The notes under the pieces were generated by a model that was given only the letters and a program-made list of their open reading frames with translations, ran no database searches and was not told the DNA's origin. Shown piece by piece: positions 34,341 to 43,949 of a stretch of 64,000 nucleotides of DNA. The stretch is from the NCBI RefSeq assembly GCF_001886695.1, contig NZ_CP018097.1:1383001-1447000 (forward strand). Direction: 5' to 3'. The stretch is from Aurantiacibacter gangjinensis (lineage in GTDB: Bacteria > Pseudomonadota > Alphaproteobacteria > Sphingomonadales > Sphingomonadaceae). The position numbers and the translations under genes are program-made. The first letter of the stretch is position 1; every line of letters starts with the position of its first letter.

Positions 34341-35449
34341 GCGCGCGCTCCGCAAACTGCTGCGGACAATACCGAATGGCTCATCCCGCCGGTGTCCCAC
34401 GGCTCACCAAAAGAGAAATCCGCATCATGGACGACCATGGCAAGCGCGATGTCGCGTTCCGGAACGATGAAATTGCGCACTTCGTAAGCCCCTATGTCGC
34501 CGCGACGTTCGACGATCCGCGTGGGGGTATCGCAGCCATCCAGCGGAAGCTCGTACACCCACTGGCCCAACGCCATATACCCCATTTGCGGATCGCTATC
34601 CCACATTAGCTCGCGGCTTTCACCGGACAGCAGGCGACCGTCGAGCAGCGCGCGGTCGAAAGCGATCATGTCGTGAAGCGAACCCAGGAGTGCGCCAGAA
34701 GCACCGAAGCGGGAGATGTCGATGGGGAAATCGGGCGCGTAATGCCGCACGCCGCGCGGGCGCCGCGCAGGCAATTGCATTTGCGGAAGTCCCGCTTCGC
34801 GGAAACGTGCGTTCACGAGCCCTGCAAGGGGTTGACCGGTCACCGCCTCCAGCAGCGCGCCCAGAACGATGTAATCGCAATTATTGTACGTCCATCCCTC
34901 CGCCACCGCTTCACCGCGATCGGCCAGACACCAATCCACGCCGTGGTCTCCGGTGGAGTAGAAATCGGGGATGCCGTTGGCGTCATCGGGTGTATCGTCC
35001 GGATTGCGCAAGCCGGACTGGTGCCGCAGCAACTGCCGGACGGTCGGCGAACCGGCATCGGGAGAGGCAGGAAAAGGTAGATAGGACACCGCCAGTGCAT
35101 CAAGCGCAACCCTGCCGCGCTCCACTTCCTGCATGACCAGCGTGGCGATCACCTGCTTGGTGACCGAAGCCCATGGCCAAATGTTGCCTTGGGCGTGGCC
35201 GTCACCGCAACTCTCGGCAGTGCGAAGCCAGTAATTCATGCCCTCGCGATAGAGCATGGCCTCGCCGGGAAAGTCCTCACCAAGGGCTGCGATCGCTTCG
35301 GACATGAAAGGCGGCGGTTCATCGACCCGCTCCTCGTCGCCGAGCACATGCACAGGATTGATCGCACAGGCCTGCGCTGGCGTTGCCGCGCCAAACGCGC
35401 CGGACAACACGGCGAGAAGCGCGCAGACCGCGGCCGAGCCTTTTGTCAT
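34337..35449 (-). CDS. secreted serine hydrolase (beta-lactamase/class C-like)
   Basis: This is a 370-aa protein with a signal peptide (about 1-27, T-P-A-Q-A) and the penicillin-binding fold: S-x-x-K at Ser95/Lys98 (A-S-V-T-K), Y-x-N at Tyr188/Asn190 (T-Y-N-N), H-Q-S-G-L near 143. Six or so cysteines suggest disulfides after export. Relatives include esterases, D-aminopeptidases and beta-lactamase-related proteins, so the substrate is open. It sits between pyrE and pdxJ with ATGA overlaps on both sides, an unusual insertion into a biosynthetic operon. Confidence 0.88.
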   Translation of the reverse strand: MTKGSAAVCALLAVLSGAFGAATPAQACAINPVHVLGDEERVDEPPPFMSEAIAALGEDFPGEAMLYREGMNYWLRTAESCGDGHAQGNIWPWASVTKQVIATLVMQEVERGRVALDALAVSYLPFPASPDAGSPTVRQLLRHQSGLRNPDDTPDDANGIPDFYSTGDHGVDWCLADRGEAVAEGWTYNNCDYIVLGALLEAVTGQPLAGLVNARFREAGLPQMQLPARRPRGVRHYAPDFPIDISRFGASGALLGSLHDMIAFDRALLDGRLLSGESRELMWDSDPQMGYMALGQWVYELPLDGCDTPTRIVERRGDIGAYEVRNFIVPERDIALAMVVHDADFSFGEPWDTGGMSHSVLSAAVCGARA

Positions 35450-36027
35450 GCGGCGCGGCTTCCGGGCTTTGTGATTGGAATGGCGGCCAGTTCGCTGGGC
35501 ACATCGTTCTCCGCATAGGTCGGGAAGTCGATGTCGATCAGCGGGAAGAAGGGCACGCCCAGATCGACCGAGCCGCTGCTGCGGTCGACCAGCGATACTT
35601 CGGCCAGCACTTTGCCACCCTCGCGCACTACGGCGGCGATAGCTTCGCGGCTGGAAAGCCCGGTCGTCACGACATCTTCCACCATCAGCACTTTCGCACC
35701 CGGTTCCAGCGCGAAACCGCGGCGCAGGTGGAATTCGCCCTCGGGTCGTTCGAGGAACATGGCATCGAGCGAAAGCGCGCGGCCCATTTCATGCCCGATG
35801 ATGATGCCGCCCATGGCCGGCGACACTACGGCATCGAGCGAATCGCGAATGTCGGCAGGCAGTTTTGCTGCCAGCGCCTCTGCCAATCGGGCGGCGCGAT
35901 GCGGGTTCATCAGCACGCGCGCGCATTGTAGATAGTGCCCGGAATGGCGACCGGAGGACAGTTTGAAATGGCCTTCCAGCAGGGCGCCGCTGGTGCGAAA
36001 TTCGTCGAGCACTTCGTCCTGTGTCAT
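35446..36027 (-). CDS. pyrE: orotate phosphoribosyltransferase
   Basis: This is a 193-aa enzyme making OMP from orotate and PRPP. The PRPP loop is V-L-M-V-E-D-V-V-T-T-G-L-S-S (about residues 106-119), the orotate side has G-H-Y-L-Q-C-A, and the conserved G-G-I-I-I-G-H-E-M-G is present. It is the first gene of the eight-gene minus-strand unit running to ruvX, and is divergent from the cytochrome oxidase genes. Confidence 0.95.
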   Translation of the reverse strand: MTQDEVLDEFRTSGALLEGHFKLSSGRHSGHYLQCARVLMNPHRAARLAEALAAKLPADIRDSLDAVVSPAMGGIIIGHEMGRALSLDAMFLERPEGEFHLRRGFALEPGAKVLMVEDVVTTGLSSREAIAAVVREGGKVLAEVSLVDRSSGSVDLGVPFFPLIDIDFPTYAENDVPSELAAIPITKPGSRAA

Positions 36028-36126
36028 CCGGTCTGGCTAAGCCTTTCATGTCATTGCGATGCCGCGCGATTTCCATATCGGACCAAAGGCGGCATGGGCA
36101 GGCGTGAAAAAAGTCCCTAGTTGCGC

Positions 36127-36155
36127 TTGAGGCATGGGGCAAGCGCGCGTATAGG
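36127..36155 (+). promoter_or_regulatory. candidate coxB promoter
   Basis: TTGAGG (36127-36132), a 17-nt spacer and TATAGG (36150-36155) form a plausible sigma-70-type promoter about 40 nt before the coxB ATG, in the 167-nt gap between divergent pyrE and coxB. GC-rich inverted bases (GGCGCGCC) follow it. No FNR-type box was seen here. Confidence 0.45.
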
Positions 36156-36194
36156 CGCGCCGAGGCGGCCCTGAAGCGGCCCGATGGGCACCTC

Positions 36195-37361
36195 ATGCCC
36201 GCGAAAGAAATGGAAAGCATCGACGACATGATTTTCGGCGCATTCGCCCGCAAGAAGTTCAACACCCTGGTCCTCGCCGCGATTGCGGCATTGGGCTTGG
36301 CGGTGCAGCCTGCCAGCGCGCAGGATTTCCGCGACAATCTTTCCGATGTCGAGACGAACCCGGCCGCGCAGGATGCTGCCGCAGCCGTGGGCGAAGATAC
36401 CAGCCTGACTGCTGAAGAGACCGTAACTGACACATCCGGCTTCGACTATTACGGCCCCGAAATGATCCTGGGAGAGCCGACCGCGTCGGACGAGGACATC
36501 TGGGCCTCGATGACGTTCCAGCCGCAATATACCGACAATGGCGAATACGCATTGTGGATGCACGATGCGCTGCTTCTGCCGATCATCACGGTCATCAGCC
36601 TGTTTGTACTGGGCCTGCTGCTGTGGGTGATCGCAAAATATCGCCGTAAGGCCAATCCGGTGCCTTCCAAGACCAGCCACAATACGCTGATCGAAGTGAT
36701 CTGGACGGTCGTTCCGGTCATCATCCTCGTGGTGATTGCCGTGCCTTCGATCACGCTGCTGGCACGCCAGTACCAGTCGCCGCCAGAGGATGCGATCACG
36801 ATCAAGGCCAATGGCTACCAGTGGTATTGGGGCTATGAATATCCCGACAATGGCGGGTTCGAAGTCATCTCCAACATGATGCCGGAAGAAGATGCCATCG
36901 CAGCCGGTCTGCCGCCGCAGCTGGCCGTGGACAACCGTATGGTCGTGCCGGTCGGCGTGCCGCTGCGTATCCAGACATTCGGCGCCGACGTGATCCACGC
37001 TTTCGGTATCCCGTCGCTGTGGTTCAAGCTCGACGCCGTGCCCGGCCGCATCAACGAAAAGATGCTGACCATCAACGAGCCTGGCATCTATTACGGCCAG
37101 TGCATGGAGCTTTGCGGTGCGCGTCACGGCTATATGCCCATCGCCATCGAGGCGCGTCCGTTGGCCGAATTCAACGAATGGGTGCAGACCCAGCCCGGCG
37201 GCATGACCCGCGCGCAGATCGAGGCGCAGGCTGCATCCGAAGCGGCTGCCGAAGATGCTGCCTCTGCCTCTGCCGAAGCAGAAGATGCTGCCGACGCAGA
37301 AGACGAGGCTGAAGGCGAAGCAGAAGCAGAGGCGGATACCGCCGAAGCCGACGCCGCCTGA
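36195..37361 (+). CDS. coxB: cytochrome c oxidase subunit II
   Basis: This is a 388-aa subunit of the aa3-type oxidase that accepts electrons from cytochrome c through the CuA centre. It has a signal peptide (cut near A-S-A-Q), two transmembrane helices (about 123-147 and 166-187), the aromatic patch Y-Q-W-Y-W-G-Y, and CuA ligands in V-I-H-A-F-G and C-M-E-L-C-G-A-R-H-G-Y-M. The C-terminus carries an extra 50-residue Ala/Glu/Asp-rich low-complexity tail. Three in-frame ATGs (36195, 36210, 36228) compete for the start. The first is used. Confidence 0.95.
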   Translation: MPAKEMESIDDMIFGAFARKKFNTLVLAAIAALGLAVQPASAQDFRDNLSDVETNPAAQDAAAAVGEDTSLTAEETVTDTSGFDYYGPEMILGEPTASDEDIWASMTFQPQYTDNGEYALWMHDALLLPIITVISLFVLGLLLWVIAKYRRKANPVPSKTSHNTLIEVIWTVVPVIILVVIAVPSITLLARQYQSPPEDAITIKANGYQWYWGYEYPDNGGFEVISNMMPEEDAIAAGLPPQLAVDNRMVVPVGVPLRIQTFGADVIHAFGIPSLWFKLDAVPGRINEKMLTINEPGIYYGQCMELCGARHGYMPIAIEARPLAEFNEWVQTQPGGMTRAQIEAQAASEAAAEDAASASAEAEDAADAEDEAEGEAEAEADTAEADAA

Positions 37362-37398
37362 TTTTTACGAATACGTTTAGACTAGGGTACTGACGATC

Positions 37399-39132
37399 AT
37401 GGCTACCACAGCTGAAGGCTTCCCGGCTCACGACGGCGACAAGACGGCGCATGGCGGACATCACCACGATGCCGACCACAAGCCAGGCTTTTTCGCCCGC
37501 TGGTTCATGTCGACGAACCACAAGGACATCGGCACGCTCTACCTGATCTTCTCGATCATTGCGGGTGTGATCGGCGGTGCCATTTCCGGCCTGATGCGTG
37601 CGGAGCTTGGCGCTCCCGGCCTGCAGGTGATGGGCGATGTCGTCAATTTCCTGGGCGGCGACGGCGCAAGCTTCGACCAGCAGGGCCATATGTGGAACGT
37701 GCTGATTACGGCGCACGGCCTTATCATGGTGTTCTTCATGGTCATGCCTGCCATGATCGGCGGTTTCGGAAACTGGTTCGTGCCGCTGATGATCGGCGCG
37801 CCGGACATGGCCTTCCCGCGCATGAACAATATCAGCTTCTGGCTGACGGTGGTGGGCTTCCTCTCGCTGTTGTTCTCGCTCTTCGTGCCCGGCGGCACGG
37901 GCTATGGCGCGGGTGTCGGCTGGACGGTCTATGCACCGCTTTCAACGACGGGCTCCGTGGGTCCGGCAGTCGATTTCGCGATCTTCTCGCTGCACCTTGC
38001 AGGTGCCGGCTCGATCCTCGGTGCGACCAACTTCATTACCACCATCTTCAACATGCGTGCCCCCGGCATGACGCTGCACAAGATGCCGTTGTTCGTATGG
38101 TCGGTGTTGGTGACCGCCTTCCTGCTGCTGCTGGCTCTGCCGGTGCTGGCCGCGGCCATCACCATGCTGTTGACGGACCGCAATTTCGGCACGACCTTCT
38201 TCAACCCCGATGGCGGTGGTGACCCGGTTCTCTACCAGCACCTGTTCTGGTTCTTCGGCCACCCCGAAGTGTACATCATGATCCTGCCGGGCTTCGGCAT
38301 GATCAGCCAGATCGTCGCGACCTTCAGCCGCAAGCCGGTGTTCGGCTATCTCGGCATGGCCTATGCCATGGTCGCGATCGGTGTTGTCGGCTTTATCGTG
38401 TGGGCGCACCACATGTATACGGTCGGCCTCGACGTGAACACGAAGATGTATTTCACTGCCGCGACAATGGTGATCGCCGTGCCGACGGGTATCAAGATCT
38501 TCAGCTGGATCGCCACCATGTGGGGCGGCTCCATCGAGTTCAAATCCCCGATGGTTTGGGCCATGGGCTTCATCTTCCTGTTCACCGTCGGCGGCGTGAC
38601 CGGCGTGGTGCTCGCCAATGGCGGCATCGACGACAACCTCCACGACACCTATTACGTGGTGGCGCACTTCCACTACGTGCTGTCGATGGGTGCAGTCTTC
38701 TCGATGTTCGCGGGCTGGTATTACTGGTTCCCCAAAATGTCCGGCCGCTGGCACTCGGAATTCCTAAGCCACCTGCATTTCTGGACGTTCTTCGTGGGCG
38801 TGAACATCATCTTCTTCCCGATGCACTTCCTCGGCCTGCAGGGCATGCCGCGCCGCTATCCCGATTTCACACCGGCGTATGCTTACTGGAATGAGATCGC
38901 GACCTTCGGCTACGCCATCATGGCAGGCTCGATGCTGATCTTCTTCGCGAACATCATCTACGCCTTTACCGTGGGCAAGCGTGCAGCCGCCAACTACTGG
39001 GGCGAGGGCGCGACGACGCTGGAATGGAGCCTTTCCAGCCCGCCGCCGTTCCACCAGTTCGAAACGCTGCCGGTGATCGAAGAACACCACACGCCGGACG
39101 ATCACATCAGCGACAAGCCTGCGACTGCATAA
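37399..39132 (+). CDS. ctaD: cytochrome c oxidase subunit I
   Basis: This is a 577-aa catalytic subunit holding heme a and the heme a3/CuB site, with 12 membrane helices. Conserved segments include [11 protein letters not shown] near 35, W-F-F-G-H-P-E-V-Y (CuB His and the cross-linked Tyr), [17 protein letters not shown] (heme His ligands), and an N-terminal His-rich stretch (G-G-H-H-H-D-A-D-H). Together with GHPEVY this is an A-type heme-copper oxidase. It follows coxB by 37 nt. Confidence 0.98.
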   Translation: MATTAEGFPAHDGDKTAHGGHHHDADHKPGFFARWFMSTNHKDIGTLYLIFSIIAGVIGGAISGLMRAELGAPGLQVMGDVVNFLGGDGASFDQQGHMWNVLITAHGLIMVFFMVMPAMIGGFGNWFVPLMIGAPDMAFPRMNNISFWLTVVGFLSLLFSLFVPGGTGYGAGVGWTVYAPLSTTGSVGPAVDFAIFSLHLAGAGSILGATNFITTIFNMRAPGMTLHKMPLFVWSVLVTAFLLLLALPVLAAAITMLLTDRNFGTTFFNPDGGGDPVLYQHLFWFFGHPEVYIMILPGFGMISQIVATFSRKPVFGYLGMAYAMVAIGVVGFIVWAHHMYTVGLDVNTKMYFTAATMVIAVPTGIKIFSWIATMWGGSIEFKSPMVWAMGFIFLFTVGGVTGVVLANGGIDDNLHDTYYVVAHFHYVLSMGAVFSMFAGWYYWFPKMSGRWHSEFLSHLHFWTFFVGVNIIFFPMHFLGLQGMPRRYPDFTPAYAYWNEIATFGYAIMAGSMLIFFANIIYAFTVGKRAAANYWGEGATTLEWSLSSPPPFHQFETLPVIEEHHTPDDHISDKPATA

Positions 39133-39162
39133 GCAGCGCGGCTCTCGCCTGACAAAAACCGG

Positions 39163-39196
39163 GAGGGGGCGCGCCAGAAATGGCGTCGCCCCCTTC
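39163..39196 (+). terminator. strong hairpin between ctaD and ctaB
   Basis: GGGGGCG-c-GCC, loop AGAAAT, GGC-g-t-CGCCCCC forms a near-perfect stem of about 10 bp, 30 nt after the ctaD stop. Only TT follows, not a T-run, so it may be a partial terminator or a 3' stabiliser that lowers ctaB output relative to the structural subunits. Confidence 0.5.
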
Positions 39197-39221
39197 GTCA
39201 AACAGGAAACCGTAACCGCCC

Positions 39222-40130
39222 GTGTCCACCGCTGCCCCCACCACCACCCCATTGCCCGCCGAGTGGCGCGATTTCTTCGCGCTGACGAAGCCGCGGGTGA
39301 TGAGCCTTGTGGTCTTCACGGGGCTTGCCGGATTGCTGGCGGCTCCCGGTAGCATCCATCCGGTGCTCGGCTTCACCGCCGTGCTGTGTATCGCGATGGG
39401 CGCAGGCGGCGCGGCGGCGCTCAACCAGTGGTGGGAAGCCGATCTCGACGCGAAGATGAAGCGCACCCACCAGCGCCCGCTGCCCGCAGGGCGGATGGAT
39501 CGCGGCGATGCGCGCGATTTCGGGCTGGTACTGTCGGGCTTTTCGGTGATGATCATGGGGCTCGCCATTCACTGGCTTGCCGCGATTATCCTGGCGATCA
39601 GCATTGTCTATTACGCCGTCATCTACACTATGTGGCTCAAGCCGCGCACGCCGCAGAACATCGTCATCGGCGGCGGGGCAGGGGCCTTTCCGCCGCTGAT
39701 TGGCTGGATCGCCGTCACCGGCGAAATCACGCTGATGCCGGTGCTGCTGTTCGCGATCATCTTTATCTGGACGCCGCCGCATTTCTGGGCGCTCGCCCTG
39801 TTCGTGAAGACCGATTACGCCGAGGCCGGCATTCCGATGATGCCGGTGGTCGCGGGCGAGAAGTCCACGCGCCGACAAGTGTTGGCCTATTCCGTCCTGC
39901 TTCTCGCCACAGCCATGGTGCCGTGGGCCATCGGTGAAACCGGCCCGATTTATGGCATCAGCGCGCTTGTCCTTTCCGCCATCTTCGTCGCGCTTTCGGT
40001 GCCGGTCGGCTTGCGCTCCAGCCAGCCCGAGGACGGCATGAAACCCGAAAAGCGGCTCTTCGCTTTTTCCATACTGTACCTTTTTGCCCTGTTCACTGCC
40101 CTTGTGATCGACCGTATGGTGCTGGCATGA
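39222..40130 (+). CDS. ctaB: protoheme IX farnesyltransferase
   Basis: This is a 302-aa membrane prenyltransferase converting heme b to heme o, needed for heme a. About eight helices; the Asp-rich motifs read [15 protein letters not shown] (near 70) and the region T-P-P-H-F-W-A-L-A is present. It starts at GTG 39222. Its stop overlaps the ATG of the 41-aa gene. Confidence 0.96.
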   Translation: MSTAAPTTTPLPAEWRDFFALTKPRVMSLVVFTGLAGLLAAPGSIHPVLGFTAVLCIAMGAGGAAALNQWWEADLDAKMKRTHQRPLPAGRMDRGDARDFGLVLSGFSVMIMGLAIHWLAAIILAISIVYYAVIYTMWLKPRTPQNIVIGGGAGAFPPLIGWIAVTGEITLMPVLLFAIIFIWTPPHFWALALFVKTDYAEAGIPMMPVVAGEKSTRRQVLAYSVLLLATAMVPWAIGETGPIYGISALVLSAIFVALSVPVGLRSSQPEDGMKPEKRLFAFSILYLFALFTALVIDRMVLA

Positions 40131-40252
40131 CCCCTGACGACCAGAAAGAAATCGAACGCCGCCGCAAGGCCCGCAATGCCGTCTTCGGCCTGCTGCTGCT
40201 TGGCTTCGTGGTGTTGCTGTATGCGATCACCATTGTGAGGATCGGCGACTGA
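40127..40252 (+). CDS. 41-aa single-span membrane protein (CoxF-like) of the oxidase cluster
   Basis: This short gene starts with ATG overlapping the ctaB stop (ATGA) and ends in a TGA that overlaps the ctaG ATG. The product has a charged N-terminus ([14 protein letters not shown]) and one hydrophobic helix (about 18-37, [14 protein letters not shown]). It occupies the place of the small coxF-like ORF found between ctaB and ctaG in many alphaproteobacteria. A role in oxidase assembly is inferred from position alone. Confidence 0.8.
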   Translation: MTPDDQKEIERRRKARNAVFGLLLLGFVVLLYAITIVRIGD

Positions 40253-40833
40253 TGGCCAGCCAACCTCTCGAAGCGCAAAACCGCAAGACGATGCTGATCG
40301 CCTTCGGCATCGCGGCGGGCATGCTGGGCATGGGCTATGCTGCCGTGCCGCTTTACGATCTGTTCTGCCGCGTGACGGGCTTTGGCGGCACAACGCAGGT
40401 CGCTAGCGAAGCCGATGCAGACCTTGCCGCGCGCATGGCAGCAAGCGCGGGCGGGGCGACCTATTCCATCCGGTTCGACAGCAATACGGCGCGCGACATG
40501 CCGTGGGATTTCACGCCAGTGCAGCGGACCGATACCGTCGCCATCGGCCAGCGCGACATGGCGTTCTACATGGCGCGCAACACGTCGGACGAGCCGATCA
40601 CCGGCACGGCCACTTTCAATGTGGAGCCCGAACAGGCAGGCCGCTATTTCCACAAGATCCAGTGCTTCTGCTTCATCGAGCAGACGCTGCAGCCGGGCGA
40701 AGAGATCCGCATGCCCGTGCTTTATTATGTCGATCCGGCGGCGCTGGACGATCGGAACATGCAAGGGGTGGAGCAGATCACCCTCTCCTACACCTTCCAC
40801 CGCATAGACGAACCCACCGAAACAGGCCTCTAA
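40252..40833 (+). CDS. ctaG: cytochrome c oxidase assembly protein CtaG (Cox11)
   Basis: This is a 193-aa copper chaperone that helps insert CuB into subunit I. One N-terminal membrane helix (about 14-33) is followed by the conserved P-L-Y-D-L-F-C-R-V-T-G-F-G-G-T-T and the copper motif Q-C-F-C-F-I-E-Q. The domain is periplasmic. Its ATG shares one base with the stop of the 41-aa gene. Confidence 0.96.
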   Translation: MASQPLEAQNRKTMLIAFGIAAGMLGMGYAAVPLYDLFCRVTGFGGTTQVASEADADLAARMAASAGGATYSIRFDSNTARDMPWDFTPVQRTDTVAIGQRDMAFYMARNTSDEPITGTATFNVEPEQAGRYFHKIQCFCFIEQTLQPGEEIRMPVLYYVDPAALDDRNMQGVEQITLSYTFHRIDEPTETGL

Positions 40834-40899
40834 GCCTCTGGACCAAGCGGGCGCCGGGCGTTAACAGGCCCATCAATACCAAGGATCAGGACGAGAATC

Positions 40900-41772
40900 A
40901 TGGCAGGTGCCAAGAACCACGACTTTCACATCCTAGCCCCCGACATCTGGCCGATCGTCGGTGCGTTCTCCGCGCTGATCTTCACCAGCGGCATGGTGCT
41001 GATGATGCACGATGACTATTTCGGCGATGCCTGGCGCATCGTGCTGGGTCTGGGAATTGCCGGCCTGATCGCCACCTTCTGGGGCTGGTTCGCCAAGGTC
41101 GTGAACGAGGCCGAAGGCGGCGATCATACACCCGTCGTGCAGCTGCACATGCGTTACGGCATGATCCTGTTCATCGCGTCCGAAGTCATGTTCTTCGTCG
41201 GCTGGTTCTGGGCTTGGTTCGATTTCGCGCTGTTCCCCGCGCCGCTGGAAATGGTGGACGAAGGCATCTGGCAGAACCTGATCGGCCAGGAAGGCGCGGC
41301 TGCGCTGGTGCAGTTCCCGCCGGACGGCATCGAAGTGCTGCCGGCTTTTGAGCTTCCCCTGCTCAATACGCTGATCCTGCTGTGCTCCGGCACTACGGTG
41401 ACCTATGCGCACCACTCCCTGATCAATGGCGACCGTGAAGGTCTGAAGAAGGGCCTGTGGTACACCATCGCGCTTGGCGTGCTGTTTACCGCCATCCAGG
41501 CTTACGAATACAGCCACGCGGCCTTCGGCTTCGGCGGCAACACCTATTCCAGCGCCTTTTATATGGCGACCGGTTTCCACGGCTTCCACGTCCTGGTCGG
41601 CACGATCTTCCTGATCGTGTGCCTCGCGCGCACCTATAAGGGCCACTTCACACCGCGCCAGCACTTCGGCTTCGAAGCGGCGGCTTGGTACTGGCACTTC
41701 GTCGACGTGGTGTGGCTGTTCCTCTTCGTGACCGTTTACGTCTGGGGCGGCTGGGGCGCGACCGTTCACTAG
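40900..41772 (+). CDS. ctaE: cytochrome c oxidase subunit III
   Basis: This is a 290-aa polytopic subunit without redox centres, with seven membrane helices. The family opening H-D-F-H-I-L-A-P-D-I-W-P, F-I-A-S-E-V-M-F-F-V-G-W-F-W-A, G-F-H-G-F-H-V-L-V-G-T-I-F and the terminal W-Y-W-H-F-V-D-V-V-W-L-F-L-F are visible. It follows ctaG by 66 nt. Confidence 0.97.
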   Translation: MAGAKNHDFHILAPDIWPIVGAFSALIFTSGMVLMMHDDYFGDAWRIVLGLGIAGLIATFWGWFAKVVNEAEGGDHTPVVQLHMRYGMILFIASEVMFFVGWFWAWFDFALFPAPLEMVDEGIWQNLIGQEGAAALVQFPPDGIEVLPAFELPLLNTLILLCSGTTVTYAHHSLINGDREGLKKGLWYTIALGVLFTAIQAYEYSHAAFGFGGNTYSSAFYMATGFHGFHVLVGTIFLIVCLARTYKGHFTPRQHFGFEAAAWYWHFVDVVWLFLFVTVYVWGGWGATVH

Positions 41773-41800
41773 GTTCGTGACGAAAATCGCAGATTTTTCG

Positions 41801-41834
41801 AAGGGGCGGCCCGCACTCAGCGCGGTCGCCCTTT
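41801..41834 (+). terminator. hairpin between ctaE and the SURF1 gene
   Basis: AAGGGGCG and CGCCCTTT pair over 8 bp with one G-T, around an 18-nt GC-rich loop, and are followed by CCTTTG. It begins 28 nt after the ctaE stop. An A/T-rich hairpin GAAAATC/GATTTTTC lies just before it. Partial termination before the assembly gene is plausible. Confidence 0.45.
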
Positions 41835-41853
41835 CCTTTGTCGAGGATAGGTC

Positions 41854-42483
41854 ATGAGCGCGCGCCGCATCCCGATTATCGCCACGATCATCGTGGTCGC
41901 CGCGGCGGCGGTCATGGTGGTTCTTGGCTTCTGGCAGCTGGATCGCCGGGAAGAGAAGGCGGCGCAGATCGCGCAATACGCCGTCGCAGCGGACCTGCCG
42001 ACGATAGAGCGTTTTCCCGATGCGGCGCTGTTTCGCGATCCTTCGCGTTTCGAGAGCCTGCTTTTCCGGACCGTGCGGATGGACTGCAGCAATGCGCGGC
42101 GATGGCGCGGCGTGGCGGGGCGCAGCGAAAATGGCCATTCCGGTTATGCGCACAGATACCTCTGCCAGCAATCGCCCTTCGGCATGAATGGCGAGCCCGA
42201 CCCGGACAGCCCCGATATCCATGCCACTATAGGCTGGTCGCGCGGGCCGCAGGAGCCCGAATGGTCGGGCGACGTCGTGATCGGCGTTCTCGCCCCTGCG
42301 GGCGATGATTACGAGGTGGTTCTGACCCAGCCGCAAGCTGGGTTGGAGGCGCTGGCTCGCCCCGATCCGGGCGACCTGCCTAATAACCATCTCGCCTATG
42401 CCGGGCAGTGGTTCTTCTTCGCGCTGACATCGCTTGTCATCTACTGGCTCGCCCTGCGCCGCCGCTGGCGCGACCAAGGCTGA
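41854..42483 (+). CDS. SURF1 family cytochrome oxidase assembly protein
   Basis: This is a 209-aa protein with an N-terminal and a C-terminal membrane helix enclosing a periplasmic domain, the SURF1/Shy1 layout. Typical points are G-F-W-Q-L-D-R-R-E-E-K (about 27-37, usually L-G-x-W-Q-x-x-R) and H-L-A-Y-A-G-Q-W-F-F-F-A-L near the end. It aids heme a insertion into subunit I. It closes the oxidase cluster. Confidence 0.9.
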   Translation: MSARRIPIIATIIVVAAAAVMVVLGFWQLDRREEKAAQIAQYAVAADLPTIERFPDAALFRDPSRFESLLFRTVRMDCSNARRWRGVAGRSENGHSGYAHRYLCQQSPFGMNGEPDPDSPDIHATIGWSRGPQEPEWSGDVVIGVLAPAGDDYEVVLTQPQAGLEALARPDPGDLPNNHLAYAGQWFFFALTSLVIYWLALRRRWRDQG

Positions 42484-42548
42484 CTGCGCGCTCGCGAAAC
42501 ACTGCTTTCTTGCGAGGTCCGGCGCGCCAAGCTACCCGCCGGAATGCT

Positions 42549-43949
42549 ATGCGATACATCTCCACCCGCGCCGATGCACCGCAACTCGATTTTGAAGGCG
42601 TAACGCTGGCAGGCCTTGCCAGCGATGGCGGACTGTATCTGCCCGAAGAATGGCCAAGTTTTTCCGGGTTCGAGATCCAGCAAATGTCCGGCCTGACCTA
42701 TGTCGAGCTGGCAGTGCGGGTGATGACACCTTTCGTCGAGGGCAGCCTGTCCGAGAGCGAACTGCACGACCTGTGCGAGAAAGCCTATGGTCGTTTCGCC
42801 CACCGCGCCGTTACCCCGCTTGTGCAGCTCGACCACCAGCATCACCTGCTGGAGCTGTTTCATGGTCCGACGCTCGCCTTCAAGGACGTGGCGCTGCAAT
42901 TGCTCGGCGGCCTGTTCGAGCATTTCCTTTCTAAAACCGATGACCACCTGACCATCGTCGGCGCGACCAGCGGCGATACCGGCAGCGCCGCGATCGACGG
43001 CGTGGCGGGGCGCGAGCGGATCGATATTTTCATGCTGCACCCAGAGGGCCGCGTCAGTGAGGTGCAGCGACGCCAGATGACCACGGTCCACGCGGACAAT
43101 GTGCACAACATCGCGATCAAGGGCAGCTTCGACGACGCGCAGGCCATGGTGAAGCGCATGTTCGTCGATCCCGATATGACCGGCGATTATCGCATCGGCG
43201 CGGTCAATTCGATCAACTGGGCCCGGCTGATGGCGCAGGTCGTGTATTACTTTGCCGCCGCGCTGCAATTGGGCGCGCCCAGCCGCAAGGTCGCCTTCAG
43301 CGTACCGACGGGCAATTTCGGCGACGTGTTTGCAGGCTATGTCGCGGCGAAAATGGGCCTGCCGATAGAGCGGCTGATCGTGGCGACGAATGTCAACGAT
43401 ATTATCCACCGCGCGCTCTCGACCGGCGACTATTCGGCGGGCGATGTCACGCCGACGCAATCACCCAGCATGGATATCCAGGTCAGCTCCAATTTCGAGC
43501 GACTGCTCTTCGATCTGGGCGGACGCGATGGTGCTGCCATCGCCGCGCAGATGCGAGGCTTCGAAGCGGAGCGGAGCATGCATCTCACCAACGCGCAGCG
43601 GGAGGGAGCGAGCGCACTCTTCGCTTCGGAAAGGGTGGACGAAGACGCGACTGCCGAGGCAATGGCGTGGGCGAAGGCGGAATGCGGCGAAGTGCTCGAT
43701 CCGCACACCGCCATCGGCCTTGCCGCAGCGCGCAAGGCGGGCGTGGGGCCGGGCATCCCGGTGGTGACGCTGGCGACGGCGCATCCCGCGAAGTTTCCCG
43801 ATGCGGTAGAAGCGGCAACCGGGATCCGGCCAGAGCTGCCGGAGAGGGTGGGCGACCTGTTCGAGCGGGAGGAGCGCTACACGGCTTTGCCGGGGGATTA
43901 CGAGGCCGTGCGTGACTTCATCCGCGAGCATGCTACGCGGAGCGCCTGA
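42549..43949 (+). CDS. thrC: threonine synthase
   Basis: This is a 466-aa PLP enzyme making threonine from O-phosphohomoserine. It shows M-R-Y-I-S-T-R, A-S-D-G-G-L-Y-L-P near 27, the PLP lysine in G-P-T-L-A-F-K-D-V, A-T-S-G-D-T-G-S-A and V-P-T-G-N-F-G-D. ATG 42549 is used; another ATG at 42544 is out of frame. Its stop overlaps the next ATG by one base (TGATG). Confidence 0.97.
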   Translation: MRYISTRADAPQLDFEGVTLAGLASDGGLYLPEEWPSFSGFEIQQMSGLTYVELAVRVMTPFVEGSLSESELHDLCEKAYGRFAHRAVTPLVQLDHQHHLLELFHGPTLAFKDVALQLLGGLFEHFLSKTDDHLTIVGATSGDTGSAAIDGVAGRERIDIFMLHPEGRVSEVQRRQMTTVHADNVHNIAIKGSFDDAQAMVKRMFVDPDMTGDYRIGAVNSINWARLMAQVVYYFAAALQLGAPSRKVAFSVPTGNFGDVFAGYVAAKMGLPIERLIVATNVNDIIHRALSTGDYSAGDVTPTQSPSMDIQVSSNFERLLFDLGGRDGAAIAAQMRGFEAERSMHLTNAQREGASALFASERVDEDATAEAMAWAKAECGEVLDPHTAIGLAAARKAGVGPGIPVVTLATAHPAKFPDAVEAATGIRPELPERVGDLFEREERYTALPGDYEAVRDFIREHATRSA

